This document shows positions 16,622 to 24,995 of a stretch of DNA of 64,000 bases, in pieces. Where the stretch lies: positions 2,351,733 through 2,415,732 of the forward strand of contig CP012157.1 of NCBI GenBank assembly GCA_001602455.1. The letters are read 5' to 3'. A program made the position numbers and the translations under genes. Within the stretch, counting starts at the first letter, position 1. Each line of letters begins with the position of its first letter. This stretch comes from Betaproteobacteria bacterium UKL13-2 (GTDB taxonomy: Bacteria; Pseudomonadota; Gammaproteobacteria; Burkholderiales; Usitatibacteraceae). The notes beneath the pieces are model-generated. The model searched no databases. It was not told the DNA's origin and saw only the letters and a list, made by a program, of their open reading frames with translations.

Positions 16622-17977
16622 TCACTTGTTCGCTCGGCCAATCATTCCCGCGGCAACCGTGCGGTTGGTCGTGTCATCGATGAGGATGAAACACCCCGTG
16701 GCGCGGTTGTCGGCATAGGCATCAAACACTAACGGCTGCTGGCAGGCCAGCGTCACGCGTGCGATGTCATTGATTTGTACTTTTAGCGACGCATCCACCG
16801 TCTCGTCGAGGGTCTCCACGTTGAGCCGATAGTCGATGGATTCAACCACTGCGCGGGTGGAGCGTGTCGTGTGTTTGATCCAGTAGCGGCGATTCAGCTC
16901 AAGCGGCGTCGTATCGAACCAGCACAGGTCGGCGGTAAATTTATCGGCAATCATCGGTGGCGCATCCAGCCGACCCCCGTGGGTTCCACCGCAGTTTCCA
17001 CCCACATTTTCACTCCCTCGGCCTCGTGTGACCAGCATATCCCCACGCGATACGTCGATCTGCCGATCGAGCACCAGCGTCACCACCTCGCCGGCCTTCG
17101 CGCGAGTGATTGGCCCTGCGTAAGTTTGGATGGAATGAATCGTTGCTTCGGCCATCGACGGCAGGATTAAGACATCCTCACCAACCGTGATCGCGCCACC
17201 GTCAAGCCGCCCTTGGTAGCCGCGCAATTCACTCTTTGCGCCAAATTTAGATCGCGCAACACGTTGCACCGCAAAGCGAAGCGGTTGTTCGACGGCCTGA
17301 TGCGCGTGGGTCGTCTCCAGCGTTTCAAGCAACGTTGGCCCGCCGAACCACGGCATCGCCGCGCCTCGGTTGGCGAGCATCTCGCCCTTTAGTGCAGAGA
17401 CGGGAATAAACGTCACTTCAACAAAGCCAAGCTGGGCGAGGAACGGGGCAAATTCATCACGCAAACGCACAAAAACATCTTCGGCATATCCCACCAGATC
17501 CATCTTGTTGATCGCCACGACGACGTGCGGGATCTTGAGTAATCCCGCAATCGCCGCATGACGACGCGATTGGATGGTCAAGCCACGCGTTGCATCGACC
17601 AAAATAATGGTCAGGTGGGCCGTTGATGCACCGGTGACCATATTGCGCGTGTACTGCTCGTGCCCGGGTGTGTCGGCTATGATGAAGCGGCGCTGCGCGG
17701 TGGTGAAGTATCGATAGGCGACATCGATGGTGATGCCCTGCTCCCGCTCGGCGATCAAGCCATCCGTCAGTAGTGAAAAATCGATTGGTTCACCGGTATC
17801 GACATGCCCGTGTTTGATGGTCGCACCCTTAAGAGTCGCCAGTTGGTCTTCCAGTATCCCTTGCGCGTCGAATAACAAACGACCAATCAGCGTACTCTTG
17901 CCGTCATCCACCGAGCCCGCCGTGGAGAACCGCAGGGTATCGATGGACGTCGTCAAAGGGGTGACTTCAGCCGACAT
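16622..17977 (-). CDS. cysN: Sulfate adenylyltransferase large subunit (GTPase)
   Basis: 451 residues. With CysD it makes adenosine 5'-phosphosulfate from sulfate and ATP, driven by GTP hydrolysis. The translation-factor-like GTPase is shown by G1 GSVDDGKST (21-29), G3 DTPGHE (102-107) and G4 NKMD (157-160), followed by EF-Tu-like beta-barrels. No APS kinase (CysC) domain is fused to the C-terminus. Its ATG overlaps the cysD stop by one base (TGATG), implying translational coupling. Confidence 0.95.
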   Translation of the reverse strand: MSAEVTPLTTSIDTLRFSTAGSVDDGKSTLIGRLLFDAQGILEDQLATLKGATIKHGHVDTGEPIDFSLLTDGLIAEREQGITIDVAYRYFTTAQRRFIIADTPGHEQYTRNMVTGASTAHLTIILVDATRGLTIQSRRHAAIAGLLKIPHVVVAINKMDLVGYAEDVFVRLRDEFAPFLAQLGFVEVTFIPVSALKGEMLANRGAAMPWFGGPTLLETLETTHAHQAVEQPLRFAVQRVARSKFGAKSELRGYQGRLDGGAITVGEDVLILPSMAEATIHSIQTYAGPITRAKAGEVVTLVLDRQIDVSRGDMLVTRGRGSENVGGNCGGTHGGRLDAPPMIADKFTADLCWFDTTPLELNRRYWIKHTTRSTRAVVESIDYRLNVETLDETVDASLKVQINDIARVTLACQQPLVFDAYADNRATGCFILIDDTTNRTVAAGMIGRANK

Positions 17978-18867
17978 CAGAAGTACCCTTCTTTTTTACG
18001 CAGCTCCATTGATGCTTCGGCAGTCTGATCATCGAGCCGCGTCGCACCGCGCTCAGTCACCGTGACCGCTGCCGTTTCCAATACGACTTCATCCATTGTG
18101 GCGGCGTTCGAAGCCACCGGACAAGTACAGGTCATGTCACCCACCGTACGAAAACGCACACGTTTCGTGACCACCTTGTCACCGTCTCGCGGCGGGGTGA
18201 CTGCTGTGACCGGCAGCAACAAGTTGCCACGCTCGATAACTTCGCGGTCGTGCGCAAAATAAATCGTCGGCACCTCAAGCTGCTCGCGTGCAATGTATTG
18301 CCACACATCGAGCTCGGTCCAGTTGGAGATCGGGAAAACACGCAAGTGCTCGTTTGGCTTCAGGCGAGTGTTGAAGAGACTCCAACATTCCGGCCGCTGG
18401 TTCTTTGGGTCCCACTGCCCCCATGCGTCGCGATGCGAAAAAATGCGCTCTTTGGCGCGTGACTTTTCCTCGTCGCGGCGGGCACCACCGAACAAGGCGT
18501 CAAATTTGTGTTCAGCGATGGTATCCAGCAGCGTGACGCTTTGATGTGCGTTGCGGCTCTCGTTGGGACTCGCCAACACCACGCGTCCGCGACGAATACT
18601 CTCCTCCATCGAGCCGACGATCAGCCGCTCTCCCAAGTCGGCCACGCGTTTGTCGCGAAACGTCATCACCTCGGGGAAGTTATGCCCCGTATCGATATGC
18701 AACAACGGGAACGGAAACGGATCGGGTCGAAACGCCTTTTCTGCCAAACGCAGCATGACAATCGAGTCTTTGCCGCCCGAAAACAGCAGCGCAGGATTGG
18801 CACACTCGGCGGCCACTTCCCGCATGATATGGATGGCTTCTGCTTCGAGCCAGTCAAGGTGTTTCAA
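17977..18867 (-). CDS. cysD: Sulfate adenylyltransferase small subunit
   Basis: 296 residues of the PP-loop ATP pyrophosphatase family; the loop is SGGKDS at 30-35. It forms the catalytic partner of CysN in assimilatory sulfate activation. The start is TTG; an in-frame TAA lies about 27 codons upstream with no ATG between, so TTG 18867 fits the family N-terminus best. The C-terminal MELRKKEGYF is typical. The gene leads the cysDN pair; the 270 bp upstream to the tRNA genes show no ORF. Confidence 0.93.
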   Translation of the reverse strand: MKHLDWLEAEAIHIMREVAAECANPALLFSGGKDSIVMLRLAEKAFRPDPFPFPLLHIDTGHNFPEVMTFRDKRVADLGERLIVGSMEESIRRGRVVLASPNESRNAHQSVTLLDTIAEHKFDALFGGARRDEEKSRAKERIFSHRDAWGQWDPKNQRPECWSLFNTRLKPNEHLRVFPISNWTELDVWQYIAREQLEVPTIYFAHDREVIERGNLLLPVTAVTPPRDGDKVVTKRVRFRTVGDMTCTCPVASNAATMDEVVLETAAVTVTERGATRLDDQTAEASMELRKKEGYF

Positions 18868-19007
18868 GATGAGGTCAATGCAGTGGTGGGGGTAGAAACG
18901 AGTCGGATCGGTTTAGTGAGGGCTGAATGGCGATTTTTGTGTTTTTTGCCCTTGTTTGACGAACAATTTTAGCAGTAGCCTACCAAACAACCTGAATCGC
19001 AACCTGA

Positions 19008-19049
19008 ATCGTTGGCCTATGTCGCAACCCGATTCGTTGGCCTATGTCG
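19008..19049. repeat. Short direct repeat upstream of cysD
   Basis: tcgttggcctatgtcg occurs at about 19009-19024 and again at 19034-19049. It lies in the otherwise featureless 18868-19099 stretch and may mark a regulator site for either cysDN or the tRNA promoter; no known motif recognised. Confidence 0.5.
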
Positions 19050-19099
19050 GACAAAAACAGCCTGCTCGGTCTAATCCCTTGGTAGCCACACAGGCCGAC

Positions 19100-19129
19100 T
19101 TGTACAGACGGGCAATTTTTGGCTATAAT
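19100..19129 (+). promoter_or_regulatory. Promoter of tRNA-Gly/tRNA-Cys
   Basis: TTGTAC (19100-19105), 18-nt spacer, then a perfect TATAAT (19124-19129), ending 10 bp before the first tRNA base. Confidence 0.7.
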
Positions 19130-19139
19130 TCGTTCCTCT

Positions 19140-19215
19140 GCGGGAATAGCTCAGTTGGTAGAGCGCAACCTTGCCAAGGTTGAGGTCGAGAGTTCGAGAC
19201 TCTTTTCCCGCTCCA
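19140..19215 (+). tRNA. tRNA-Gly (anticodon GCC)
   Basis: A 76-nt cloverleaf with acceptor stem GCGGGAA/TTCCCGC, D-loop AGCTCAGTTGGTAGAGC, anticodon loop CTTGCCAAG giving GCC, T-loop GTTCGAGAC and encoded CCA. Confidence 0.97.
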
Positions 19216-19227
19216 AATTTGCGGTTT

Positions 19228-19257
19228 AAAAAGGGGAAGCGACAGCTTCCCCTTTTT
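19228..19257 (+). terminator. Hairpin between tRNA-Gly and tRNA-Cys
   Basis: AAAAAGGGGAAGC (19228-19240) pairs with GCTTCCCCTTTTT (19245-19257) around GACA. It is an excellent intrinsic terminator or attenuator shape in either direction. Confidence 0.7.
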
Positions 19258-19290
19258 CCCTTCCGGCCCCTAGTTTTGGGGAACGGTTGC

Positions 19291-19364
19291 GGCGGGTTAG
19301 CAAAGTGGCTATGCAGCGGATTGCAAATCCGTCTACGTCGGTTCGATTCCGGCACCCGCCTCCA
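19291..19364 (+). tRNA. tRNA-Cys (anticodon GCA)
   Basis: A 74-nt cloverleaf with acceptor GGCGGGT/ACCCGCC, anticodon loop ATTGCAAAT giving GCA, T-loop GGTTCGATTCC and encoded CCA. It lies 75 bp after tRNA-Gly. Confidence 0.97.
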
Positions 19365-19376
19365 GAACTCAATAAG

Positions 19377-19402
19377 AAAACACCCGCGACTGCGGGTGTT
19401 TT
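19377..19402 (+). terminator. Terminator after tRNA-Cys
   Basis: AAAACACCCGC and GCGGGTGTTTT pair around GACT. The same CACCCGC/GCGGGTG stem is used at 20779-20800 beside tRNA-Leu. Confidence 0.8.
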
Positions 19403-19463
19403 GCTTTATGCAGCCACTGCCAACACGTTCGCAAAATGCGAAACAAACGCGCCTTACACTTTG

Positions 19464-20639
19464 TCAGCCAAGCAGACGTGCGAGCAGATCCGGTACATCT
19501 TTCCAACTCACCACGTCCACTCCCTGCCGAGTGGCGGTCTGTGTTCCTCCATAGATCAAGCTGATGCTATTGGCCTGTAGTAGCGTTGCGTTGCGCGTGA
19601 GCGGCCTAAACCAATCCTCTGCCAGCGTGGTGCCAGATTTCATTTCAATGGCGTGGCGCTTACCTGCAAAATCCAGTAGAAGATCAATCTCATTGCCGTT
19701 GCTGTCGCGATAGAAATGGCAGGCAGCATCTTTGAGGAAATTGAAGCGGTACTTCATGGCTTCCAGCACCAACGCATTCTCGAACAACGCACCGCGCATG
19801 GCCGAATTCTGCAGCGTCGCAGTGTCTGAATAACCCGCGAGCCAAGCGGCGAGCCCGGTGTCGTAGAAATACAGTTTGGATGTTTTGACCAAGCGTTTGC
19901 CAAGGGTGGTGTGCCATGGTGCCAGCGTAAATGCAATGTAGCTGGCCTCAAGAATCGACAACCATGCACGCGCTGTGTTGTGGGTGATGCCGCAATCTGC
20001 GGCAAGCGAAGACAGATTCAGCAGTTGCCCGGTACGGGCGGCGCACATACGCACAAAACGCTGAAAACTCGCCAAATCACGAACATTAAGTAATTGGCGT
20101 ACATCCCGCTCGATGTAAGTCGCCACGTAGTCGCGGTGCCACATCGATGGCGGTACGCGGCGATCATAGATGGGTGGATAACCCCCCGTTAGCAGCCACG
20201 TTTCCAATACGCTGGCTGGTCTGGTACGGTCGATTTCCGCATAAGCGAACGGCAGCAAGTGCAGCAAGCCCACCCTGCCAGCGAGCGACTGCGTTACACC
20301 CGCCATCAATCCAAGCTGCTGCGAGCCAGTTAGGATGAATTTAGCCCGAGCCTGGCGGGAACTCGCCTGATCAACGTCCGCCTGCAAATAGGAGAATAAC
20401 AGCGGGACGCGCTGTACTTCGTCGAGTACCGCCCCATCGGGAAATTGCGCCAAAAAGCCGCGCGGGTCAAGCGTGGCGAACTCGCGCGTATCGGGCTCTT
20501 CGAGGTTTGCATAGGGCCGATCTGTGCATTTGCTACGCACCAACGTCGTCTTGCCCGACTGGCGCGGGCCGGTCACAGCGACAATTGGATAGTAGCGTTG
20601 CAGGTCTTCAAAGGCGGCAGACGCTAGTCGATTAAGCAT
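19464..20639 (-). CDS. AAA_14/DUF4143 family ATPase
   Basis: 391 residues. The N-terminal P-loop ATPase has Walker A GPRQSGKTTL near residue 24 and a Walker B-like VLDEVQRVP near 95. The GSQQLG sensor-like segment follows. The C-terminal half is DUF4143-like, with a PD-(D/E)xK-type trace (GNEIDLLLDFAGKRHAIEMK). These stand-alone ATPases are common in bacteria with unknown roles and are often linked to mobile or defence-like islands. It is flanked by tRNA genes and has no partner gene nearby. Confidence 0.85.
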   Translation of the reverse strand: MLNRLASAAFEDLQRYYPIVAVTGPRQSGKTTLVRSKCTDRPYANLEEPDTREFATLDPRGFLAQFPDGAVLDEVQRVPLLFSYLQADVDQASSRQARAKFILTGSQQLGLMAGVTQSLAGRVGLLHLLPFAYAEIDRTRPASVLETWLLTGGYPPIYDRRVPPSMWHRDYVATYIERDVRQLLNVRDLASFQRFVRMCAARTGQLLNLSSLAADCGITHNTARAWLSILEASYIAFTLAPWHTTLGKRLVKTSKLYFYDTGLAAWLAGYSDTATLQNSAMRGALFENALVLEAMKYRFNFLKDAACHFYRDSNGNEIDLLLDFAGKRHAIEMKSGTTLAEDWFRPLTRNATLLQANSISLIYGGTQTATRQGVDVVSWKDVPDLLARLLG

Positions 20640-20778
20640 GCCGCATTTTTCAATTATTTATGTAAATTGTCAATTGTATTAGATATTTGCATAAATACGG
20701 AACGTCCAGTGATGTGCCACCGGCACATCACTAGTCGAACCGGAGTACCGATTCTCATCCGACCCATGGACACAAAAA

Positions 20779-20800
20779 AACACCCGCATTTGCGGGTGTT
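20779..20800 (-). terminator. Terminator of tRNA-Leu
   Basis: AACACCCGC and GCGGGTGTT pair around ATTT. On the minus strand the hairpin is followed by a run of T (AAAAAAA on the plus strand at 20774-20780). Confidence 0.8.
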
Positions 20801-20806
20801 TTGTTT

Positions 20807-20896
20807 TGGTGCCCAGGACCGGAATCGAACCGGTACGAGGGGATTAGCCTCGACGGATTTTAAGTCCGTTGTGTCTACCTATTTCACCACCCGGGC
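20807..20896 (-). tRNA. tRNA-Leu (anticodon TAA)
   Basis: A 90-nt class II tRNA read on the minus strand. It has acceptor GCCCGGG/CCTGGGC, anticodon loop ACTTAAAAT giving TAA, a long variable arm (CGAGGCTAATCCCCTCG), T-loop GGTTCGATTCC and CCA. The long arm and anticodon agree with leucine. Confidence 0.97.
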
Positions 20897-20959
20897 GGAT
20901 GCGAAGAGACGTATTTTCGCTTATTCCTGTGCCCAAGAACAAACTGAAGAACTTTCAGC

Positions 20960-21529
20960 TCAACCAGCGGGCTGCTGAAAAGCAGCCTTTAAGTAATAAA
21001 CCATCGACCAAAGCGTCAACCCCGCCGCGACCCAGATAAATATGTTGCCAGCCACGCGACAGTCAATCACGCCAAACAACATGTCGTTGTACAAGAGAAA
21101 CGGGATTGCCACGAGTTGCGCGACTGTCTTTACTTTTCCAATCATGGAGACGGCAACACTTTTCGATTGCCCCAGTTGCGCCATCCATTCACGGAGTGCG
21201 GAAATCGTGATCTCGCGGCCAACAATGATGAGCGCCACGGCGGCTTCGGTACGCCCAAGCTCCACGAGGACGATCAAGGCGGCAGCCACCATGAGTTTGT
21301 CTGCAACCGGATCAAGGAATGCGCCGAACGCAGAAGTTTGGTTCAGCTTGCGGGCGAGATAACCGTCAAACCAATCGGTGACCGCGGCCACGATAAAGAT
21401 TACCGTTGCCGCTAGATTCGCTTGGCCGACGGTCAACAGCCCCCAGTCAGGAAAATACAGCACAGCGACGAACAACGGAATCGCCGCGATGCGTAGCCAT
21501 GTCAGGATGATGGGGATATTCAGCGGCAT
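20960..21529 (-). CDS. pgsA: CDP-diacylglycerol-glycerol-3-phosphate 3-phosphatidyltransferase
   Basis: 189 residues, an integral membrane enzyme that makes phosphatidylglycerol phosphate. The CDP-alcohol phosphotransferase motif DGX2ARX8GX3DX3D is intact in DGYLARKLNQTSAFGAFLDP followed by VADK. Several hydrophobic helices (LRIAAIPLFVAVLYF and others) flank it. It follows uvrC by 17 bp, the common proteobacterial uvrC-pgsA order. Confidence 0.95.
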   Translation of the reverse strand: MPLNIPIILTWLRIAAIPLFVAVLYFPDWGLLTVGQANLAATVIFIVAAVTDWFDGYLARKLNQTSAFGAFLDPVADKLMVAAALIVLVELGRTEAAVALIIVGREITISALREWMAQLGQSKSVAVSMIGKVKTVAQLVAIPFLLYNDMLFGVIDCRVAGNIFIWVAAGLTLWSMVYYLKAAFQQPAG

Positions 21530-21546
21530 AGCGACATTATGCGGGG

Positions 21547-23406
21547 CTAATGCAGCTCGTTGTAAATGACCTCCGCCAACTCATGCGAAATGCCTTCGAC
21601 CTTCGATAAGTCTTCGACACTCGCCGAGATTACCCCCTGCAAACCGCCAAACTGCTGCAACAGCGCCTTGCGCCGTTTCGGCCCCACGCCTTTCACGTCC
21701 TCAAGCCGAGAGGTGTTGCGTTTTTTGCCGCGCCGCGCGCGGTGGCCGGTGATGGCGAACCGGTGTGCTTCATCGCGGATTTGCTGGATAAGGTGGAAGC
21801 CGAGGTTGTCCTTTTCGAGGTGAAGCTCCTCACGCGGTCGGGCACTATGGACGCCGAAGATGAGTGTTTCAAGGCCGGGTTTACGTTCCTCACCTTTAGC
21901 CACACCAATGAGCAGGATGTCACCCAGCCCCAGCTCGGTCATCACTTCCTCGGCCACACTGAGTTGGCCTTTGCCGCCATCGATTAACACTAAGTCAGGT
22001 CGTGGCCGCGGCGCGGTTTCATCCTCTGGTTGTTCGGCCACCTTCTTGTAGCGGCGTGTCAGGGCGTTGCGCATCGCGGCATAGTCGTCGCCTGGCGTGA
22101 TGCCGGTGATGTTGTAGATGCGGTACTGGCTCGATTGCATCGCGCCTTGATCAAACACCACACAGGACGCCACGGTCGCCTCGCCCATGGTGTGCGACAC
22201 GTCAAAACACTCCACGCGCTCGATCGGCGGGACGCCGTCTGAGCCGAGAGCATCATTCAGCGCACGAATCTTGGCGTCCTGCGAAGCGCGATCAGCGAGG
22301 CGCCGTGCGATGGCATAGGACGCATTTTTGGCTGCCATGAGCATCCACTGCCGCGCCTCACCAATCGGCCGCGACACCACCCTCACCTGTCGCCCTGCCA
22401 GCCCGCTCAAGGTCTCTTGCCAGTCTCCGGTATTGAAGTCACCGTCAACGATGATCGACGCAGGTGGCGATTGGTCAGCATAGTGCTGGGTGATGAAGGC
22501 CTCCAACATGGAGGCGTGATCCGGCGCGTGGACGTTGGCCGGGAAAAAAGGTTTGTCTCCCAGGTGCCTACCGCCGCGCACCATCGCCAAATTCACGCAC
22601 CACGTTCCGCTTGATTCCGCCACCGCGATGATGTCAGCATCACGCTCGGAGGTGGTTTCCACAAACTGCTTCGACAAAATATGCTGTAGCACGCGAACTT
22701 GGTCGCGAAAACGCGCCGCAAGCTCGTATTCCATTGCCTCGGCGGCGGCTTCCATTTTCTGATTGATTTCCGCCACAACATCGTTTTCTTTACCGTCAAG
22801 GAACAGTGCCGCGTTTTCAATATCGCGTCGGTAGTCCGCTTGGCTGATCAGCCCAACACATGGCGCGGTACAGCGGCCGATCTGGTGCTGCAAACACGGT
22901 CGCGACCGATGTGCAAACACGGTGTCGTCACAAGTTCGCAACCGGAATACTTTTTGCAAGTGTGAAATCGTATCGCGTACCGCCCAGGAGGACGGAAATG
23001 GCCCGAAGTAGCGATGCGGTTTGACGTGTGGCCCACGATAAAAACGTATTTGTGGAAACGCCTTGCCCGTCAGCATGATGTACGGGTAACTCTTGTCGTC
23101 ACGGAACAAGACGTTGTAGCGCGGGCTCAACGATTTGATGAGATTGTTTTCCAGCAACAACGCTTCTGATTCACTCGCGGTGATGGTTGTATCGATCCCG
23201 GCGATCTGCAAGACCATCAGCTTGGTCCGAGGGCTGGCGTGATCTTTCACAAAGTAAGATGAGACGCGCTTTTTGAGGTTGCGTGCCTTGCCGACGTAGA
23301 TCACCTCGCCCGCCGCGTTTTTCATCCGATAGACACCCGGCAGATTCGGCAACTCGCCCAGAATCGGTTTTGGGTCAAACATTGGTGGTGATTCCGGCTC
23401 GCTCAT
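21547..23406 (-). CDS. uvrC: UvrABC excinuclease subunit C
   Basis: 619 residues; it makes both incisions in nucleotide excision repair. The GIY-YIG nuclease domain is at the N-terminus (GVYRM 24-28, VIYVGKA 35-41). A UVR-like segment lies near 205-240 (KMEAAAEAMEYELAARFRD), an RNase H-like 5' nuclease in the middle, and helix-hairpin-helix motifs at the C-terminus (LEDVKGVGPKRRKALLQQFG). Start ATG 23406 overlaps the uracil-DNA glycosylase stop in ATGA, which favours it over the internal ATG at 23382. Confidence 0.97.
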   Translation of the reverse strand: MSEPESPPMFDPKPILGELPNLPGVYRMKNAAGEVIYVGKARNLKKRVSSYFVKDHASPRTKLMVLQIAGIDTTITASESEALLLENNLIKSLSPRYNVLFRDDKSYPYIMLTGKAFPQIRFYRGPHVKPHRYFGPFPSSWAVRDTISHLQKVFRLRTCDDTVFAHRSRPCLQHQIGRCTAPCVGLISQADYRRDIENAALFLDGKENDVVAEINQKMEAAAEAMEYELAARFRDQVRVLQHILSKQFVETTSERDADIIAVAESSGTWCVNLAMVRGGRHLGDKPFFPANVHAPDHASMLEAFITQHYADQSPPASIIVDGDFNTGDWQETLSGLAGRQVRVVSRPIGEARQWMLMAAKNASYAIARRLADRASQDAKIRALNDALGSDGVPPIERVECFDVSHTMGEATVASCVVFDQGAMQSSQYRIYNITGITPGDDYAAMRNALTRRYKKVAEQPEDETAPRPRPDLVLIDGGKGQLSVAEEVMTELGLGDILLIGVAKGEERKPGLETLIFGVHSARPREELHLEKDNLGFHLIQQIRDEAHRFAITGHRARRGKKRNTSRLEDVKGVGPKRRKALLQQFGGLQGVISASVEDLSKVEGISHELAEVIYNELH

Positions 23407-24062
23407 CGGCAGTGCTTGTCTATCAACCGGAATACGTCGTGAAATTTTTCTTCAGTGAGACGACGTGTATTGGTGTTGTAGCGCGAACAGTGATAACTGT
23501 CGAATAACGTTGCGCCGTTGGGCAGCAAGTGGTGTTCACCGTGACCAAACTTTGCCGCGCCCTTCTTTAAGCCCATCGTCATCAATACCGCATCGTGGGC
23601 GATGCTACCGAGCGCCAAAATCGCGGTCTTTGGCGACAACTCGGCCAGCTCCTGCGCGAGATAGCGATTGCAGGTGCGAATTTCTTCAGGCGTCGGTTTG
23701 TTCTGGGGCGGCAGGCATTTCACGGCATTCGAAATGCGGCAGTGGATCAGTTTGAGTTTTACGTCCAACGCGCCATCGGCCTTCACCGTCGTCGGCTGGC
23801 TTGCATAGCCGAACGCATGTAACGTGCTGTAAAGCAACTCGCCGGCGGTGTCGCCGGTGAACGGGCGCCCGGTGCGGTTTGCACCGTGCATGCCGGGCGC
23901 TAAGCCCACCACAAACAGCGTTGGCTTGGCGGCACCAAACGCCGGCACCGGCTTACAAAAATAGGTCGGATACGTCGCACGAGTCTCGTCAAGAAACGTG
24001 GCGAGGCGTTCGCAATCGCGGCAATCAGTTGTAAATGGTCGGGTTTTCAATTTGAGGGCCAC
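23403..24062 (-). CDS. Uracil-DNA glycosylase, family 5-like
   Basis: 219 residues with a GTG start. Motif A is GLAPGMHGANRTGRPFTGD, characteristic of UDG family 5 (UdgB), and motif B is FDSYHCSRYNTNTRRLT. Four Cys (CRDCERL, CR, CLPP-type positions) could bind an iron-sulfur cluster as in families 4/5. It excises uracil or related bases from DNA. Coupled to uvrC, giving a small DNA-repair operon. Confidence 0.85.
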   Translation of the reverse strand: MALKLKTRPFTTDCRDCERLATFLDETRATYPTYFCKPVPAFGAAKPTLFVVGLAPGMHGANRTGRPFTGDTAGELLYSTLHAFGYASQPTTVKADGALDVKLKLIHCRISNAVKCLPPQNKPTPEEIRTCNRYLAQELAELSPKTAILALGSIAHDAVLMTMGLKKGAAKFGHGEHHLLPNGATLFDSYHCSRYNTNTRRLTEEKFHDVFRLIDKHCR

Positions 24063-24248
24063 GTTGGCTCGCGCTTGCGATTTATCCGTCGGAGGAGATT
24101 CCTCGCGTCAATCGTTCGGAATGCCATTTTTGTATATCAACACAATGAATGACAGCGCACCGGATTTATTGCGTGCGACCCGATTTTTTCGGCGTTTATC
24201 TACGTTCATCTACAGTTAAAAATTCGTTTTCAAAAACACTGACGCAAC

Positions 24249-24274
24249 AAAAAAGGCACGGAAACCGTGCCTTT
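24249..24274 (-). terminator. Terminator after efp
   Basis: AAAGGCACGG/CCGTGCCTTT hairpin with AAA loop, followed on the minus strand by TTTTTTGTT. It lies about 30 bp past the efp stop. The rest of 24063-24302 shows nothing. Confidence 0.8.
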
Positions 24275-24302
24275 GGCGTATGGCCGAAGTCACCAACCGA
24301 TA

Positions 24303-24857
24303 CTAAACCCGGCGACGATACTCGTTGGTACGCGTATCGATTTCAATCTTGTCGCCCGATTCGCAGAACAGCGGCACCAAAATTTCATGATTGGTCGGCT
24401 TGATGCGGGCAGGTTTCATGACCTTGCCCGAAGTGTCACCGCGAACGGCGGGCTCGGTTTCGATTTCGCGCACAATCGAGTTTGGCAATTCAACAGAAAT
24501 CGCACGGCCTTCATAGAACACGACCTCGGCGGTCAATCCGTCATCGAGATACTGGAGCGCGTCACCCATGTTCTCGGACTCAATCTCAAACTGGTTGTAC
24601 TCGGCGTCCATGAACACATACATTGGATCGGAAAAATAGGAATAGGTACATTCTTTTTTCTCGAGTTGAACGACGTCGAACTTGTCGTCCGCCTTGTAGA
24701 CAGATTCAGTGCCGGAGTTGGAGAGCAGATTCTTCAACTTCATTTTGACCACGGCAGAGCTACGCCCAGATTTGTTGTATTCGGCCTTGAGGACGACCAT
24801 GGGATCCTTGCCGATCATGACGACGTTGCCGGCGCGGAGTTCTTGTGCGATTTTCAT
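24303..24857 (-). CDS. efp: Elongation factor P
   Basis: 184 residues; relieves ribosome stalling at polyproline. Three beta-barrel domains, with the signature [19 protein letters not shown] in the middle. The tip residue of the domain I loop is Arg32 (NKSGRSSAV) instead of Lys, the EarP-type rhamnosylation site known in beta- and some gammaproteobacteria. earP sits directly upstream, in agreement. Confidence 0.97.
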   Translation of the reverse strand: MKIAQELRAGNVVMIGKDPMVVLKAEYNKSGRSSAVVKMKLKNLLSNSGTESVYKADDKFDVVQLEKKECTYSYFSDPMYVFMDAEYNQFEIESENMGDALQYLDDGLTAEVVFYEGRAISVELPNSIVREIETEPAVRGDTSGKVMKPARIKPTNHEILVPLFCESGDKIEIDTRTNEYRRRV

Positions 24858-24915
24858 GAGTTACCTTGAGTGCAAATTGCGATGCGAGTGATGGGATAGT
24901 GAAACAAATGCGGCG

Positions 24916-24971
24916 CCGTGTTGACCGCGTGCCGTGTTGACCGCGTACGCTCCGTGTTGACCGCGTACGCT
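24916..24971. repeat. Three tandem ~20-bp repeats in the efp leader
   Basis: ccgtgttgaccgcgtacgct occurs at 24932-24951 and 24952-24971, preceded by a shorter unit (24916-24930). The block is 59 bp upstream of the efp start, between earP and efp. Each unit carries ttgaccgcgt; it may hold promoter -35-like TTGACC elements or a regulator array. Confidence 0.8.
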
Positions 24972-24995
24972 GACGGATCAGCAAAGCCTTAAATT

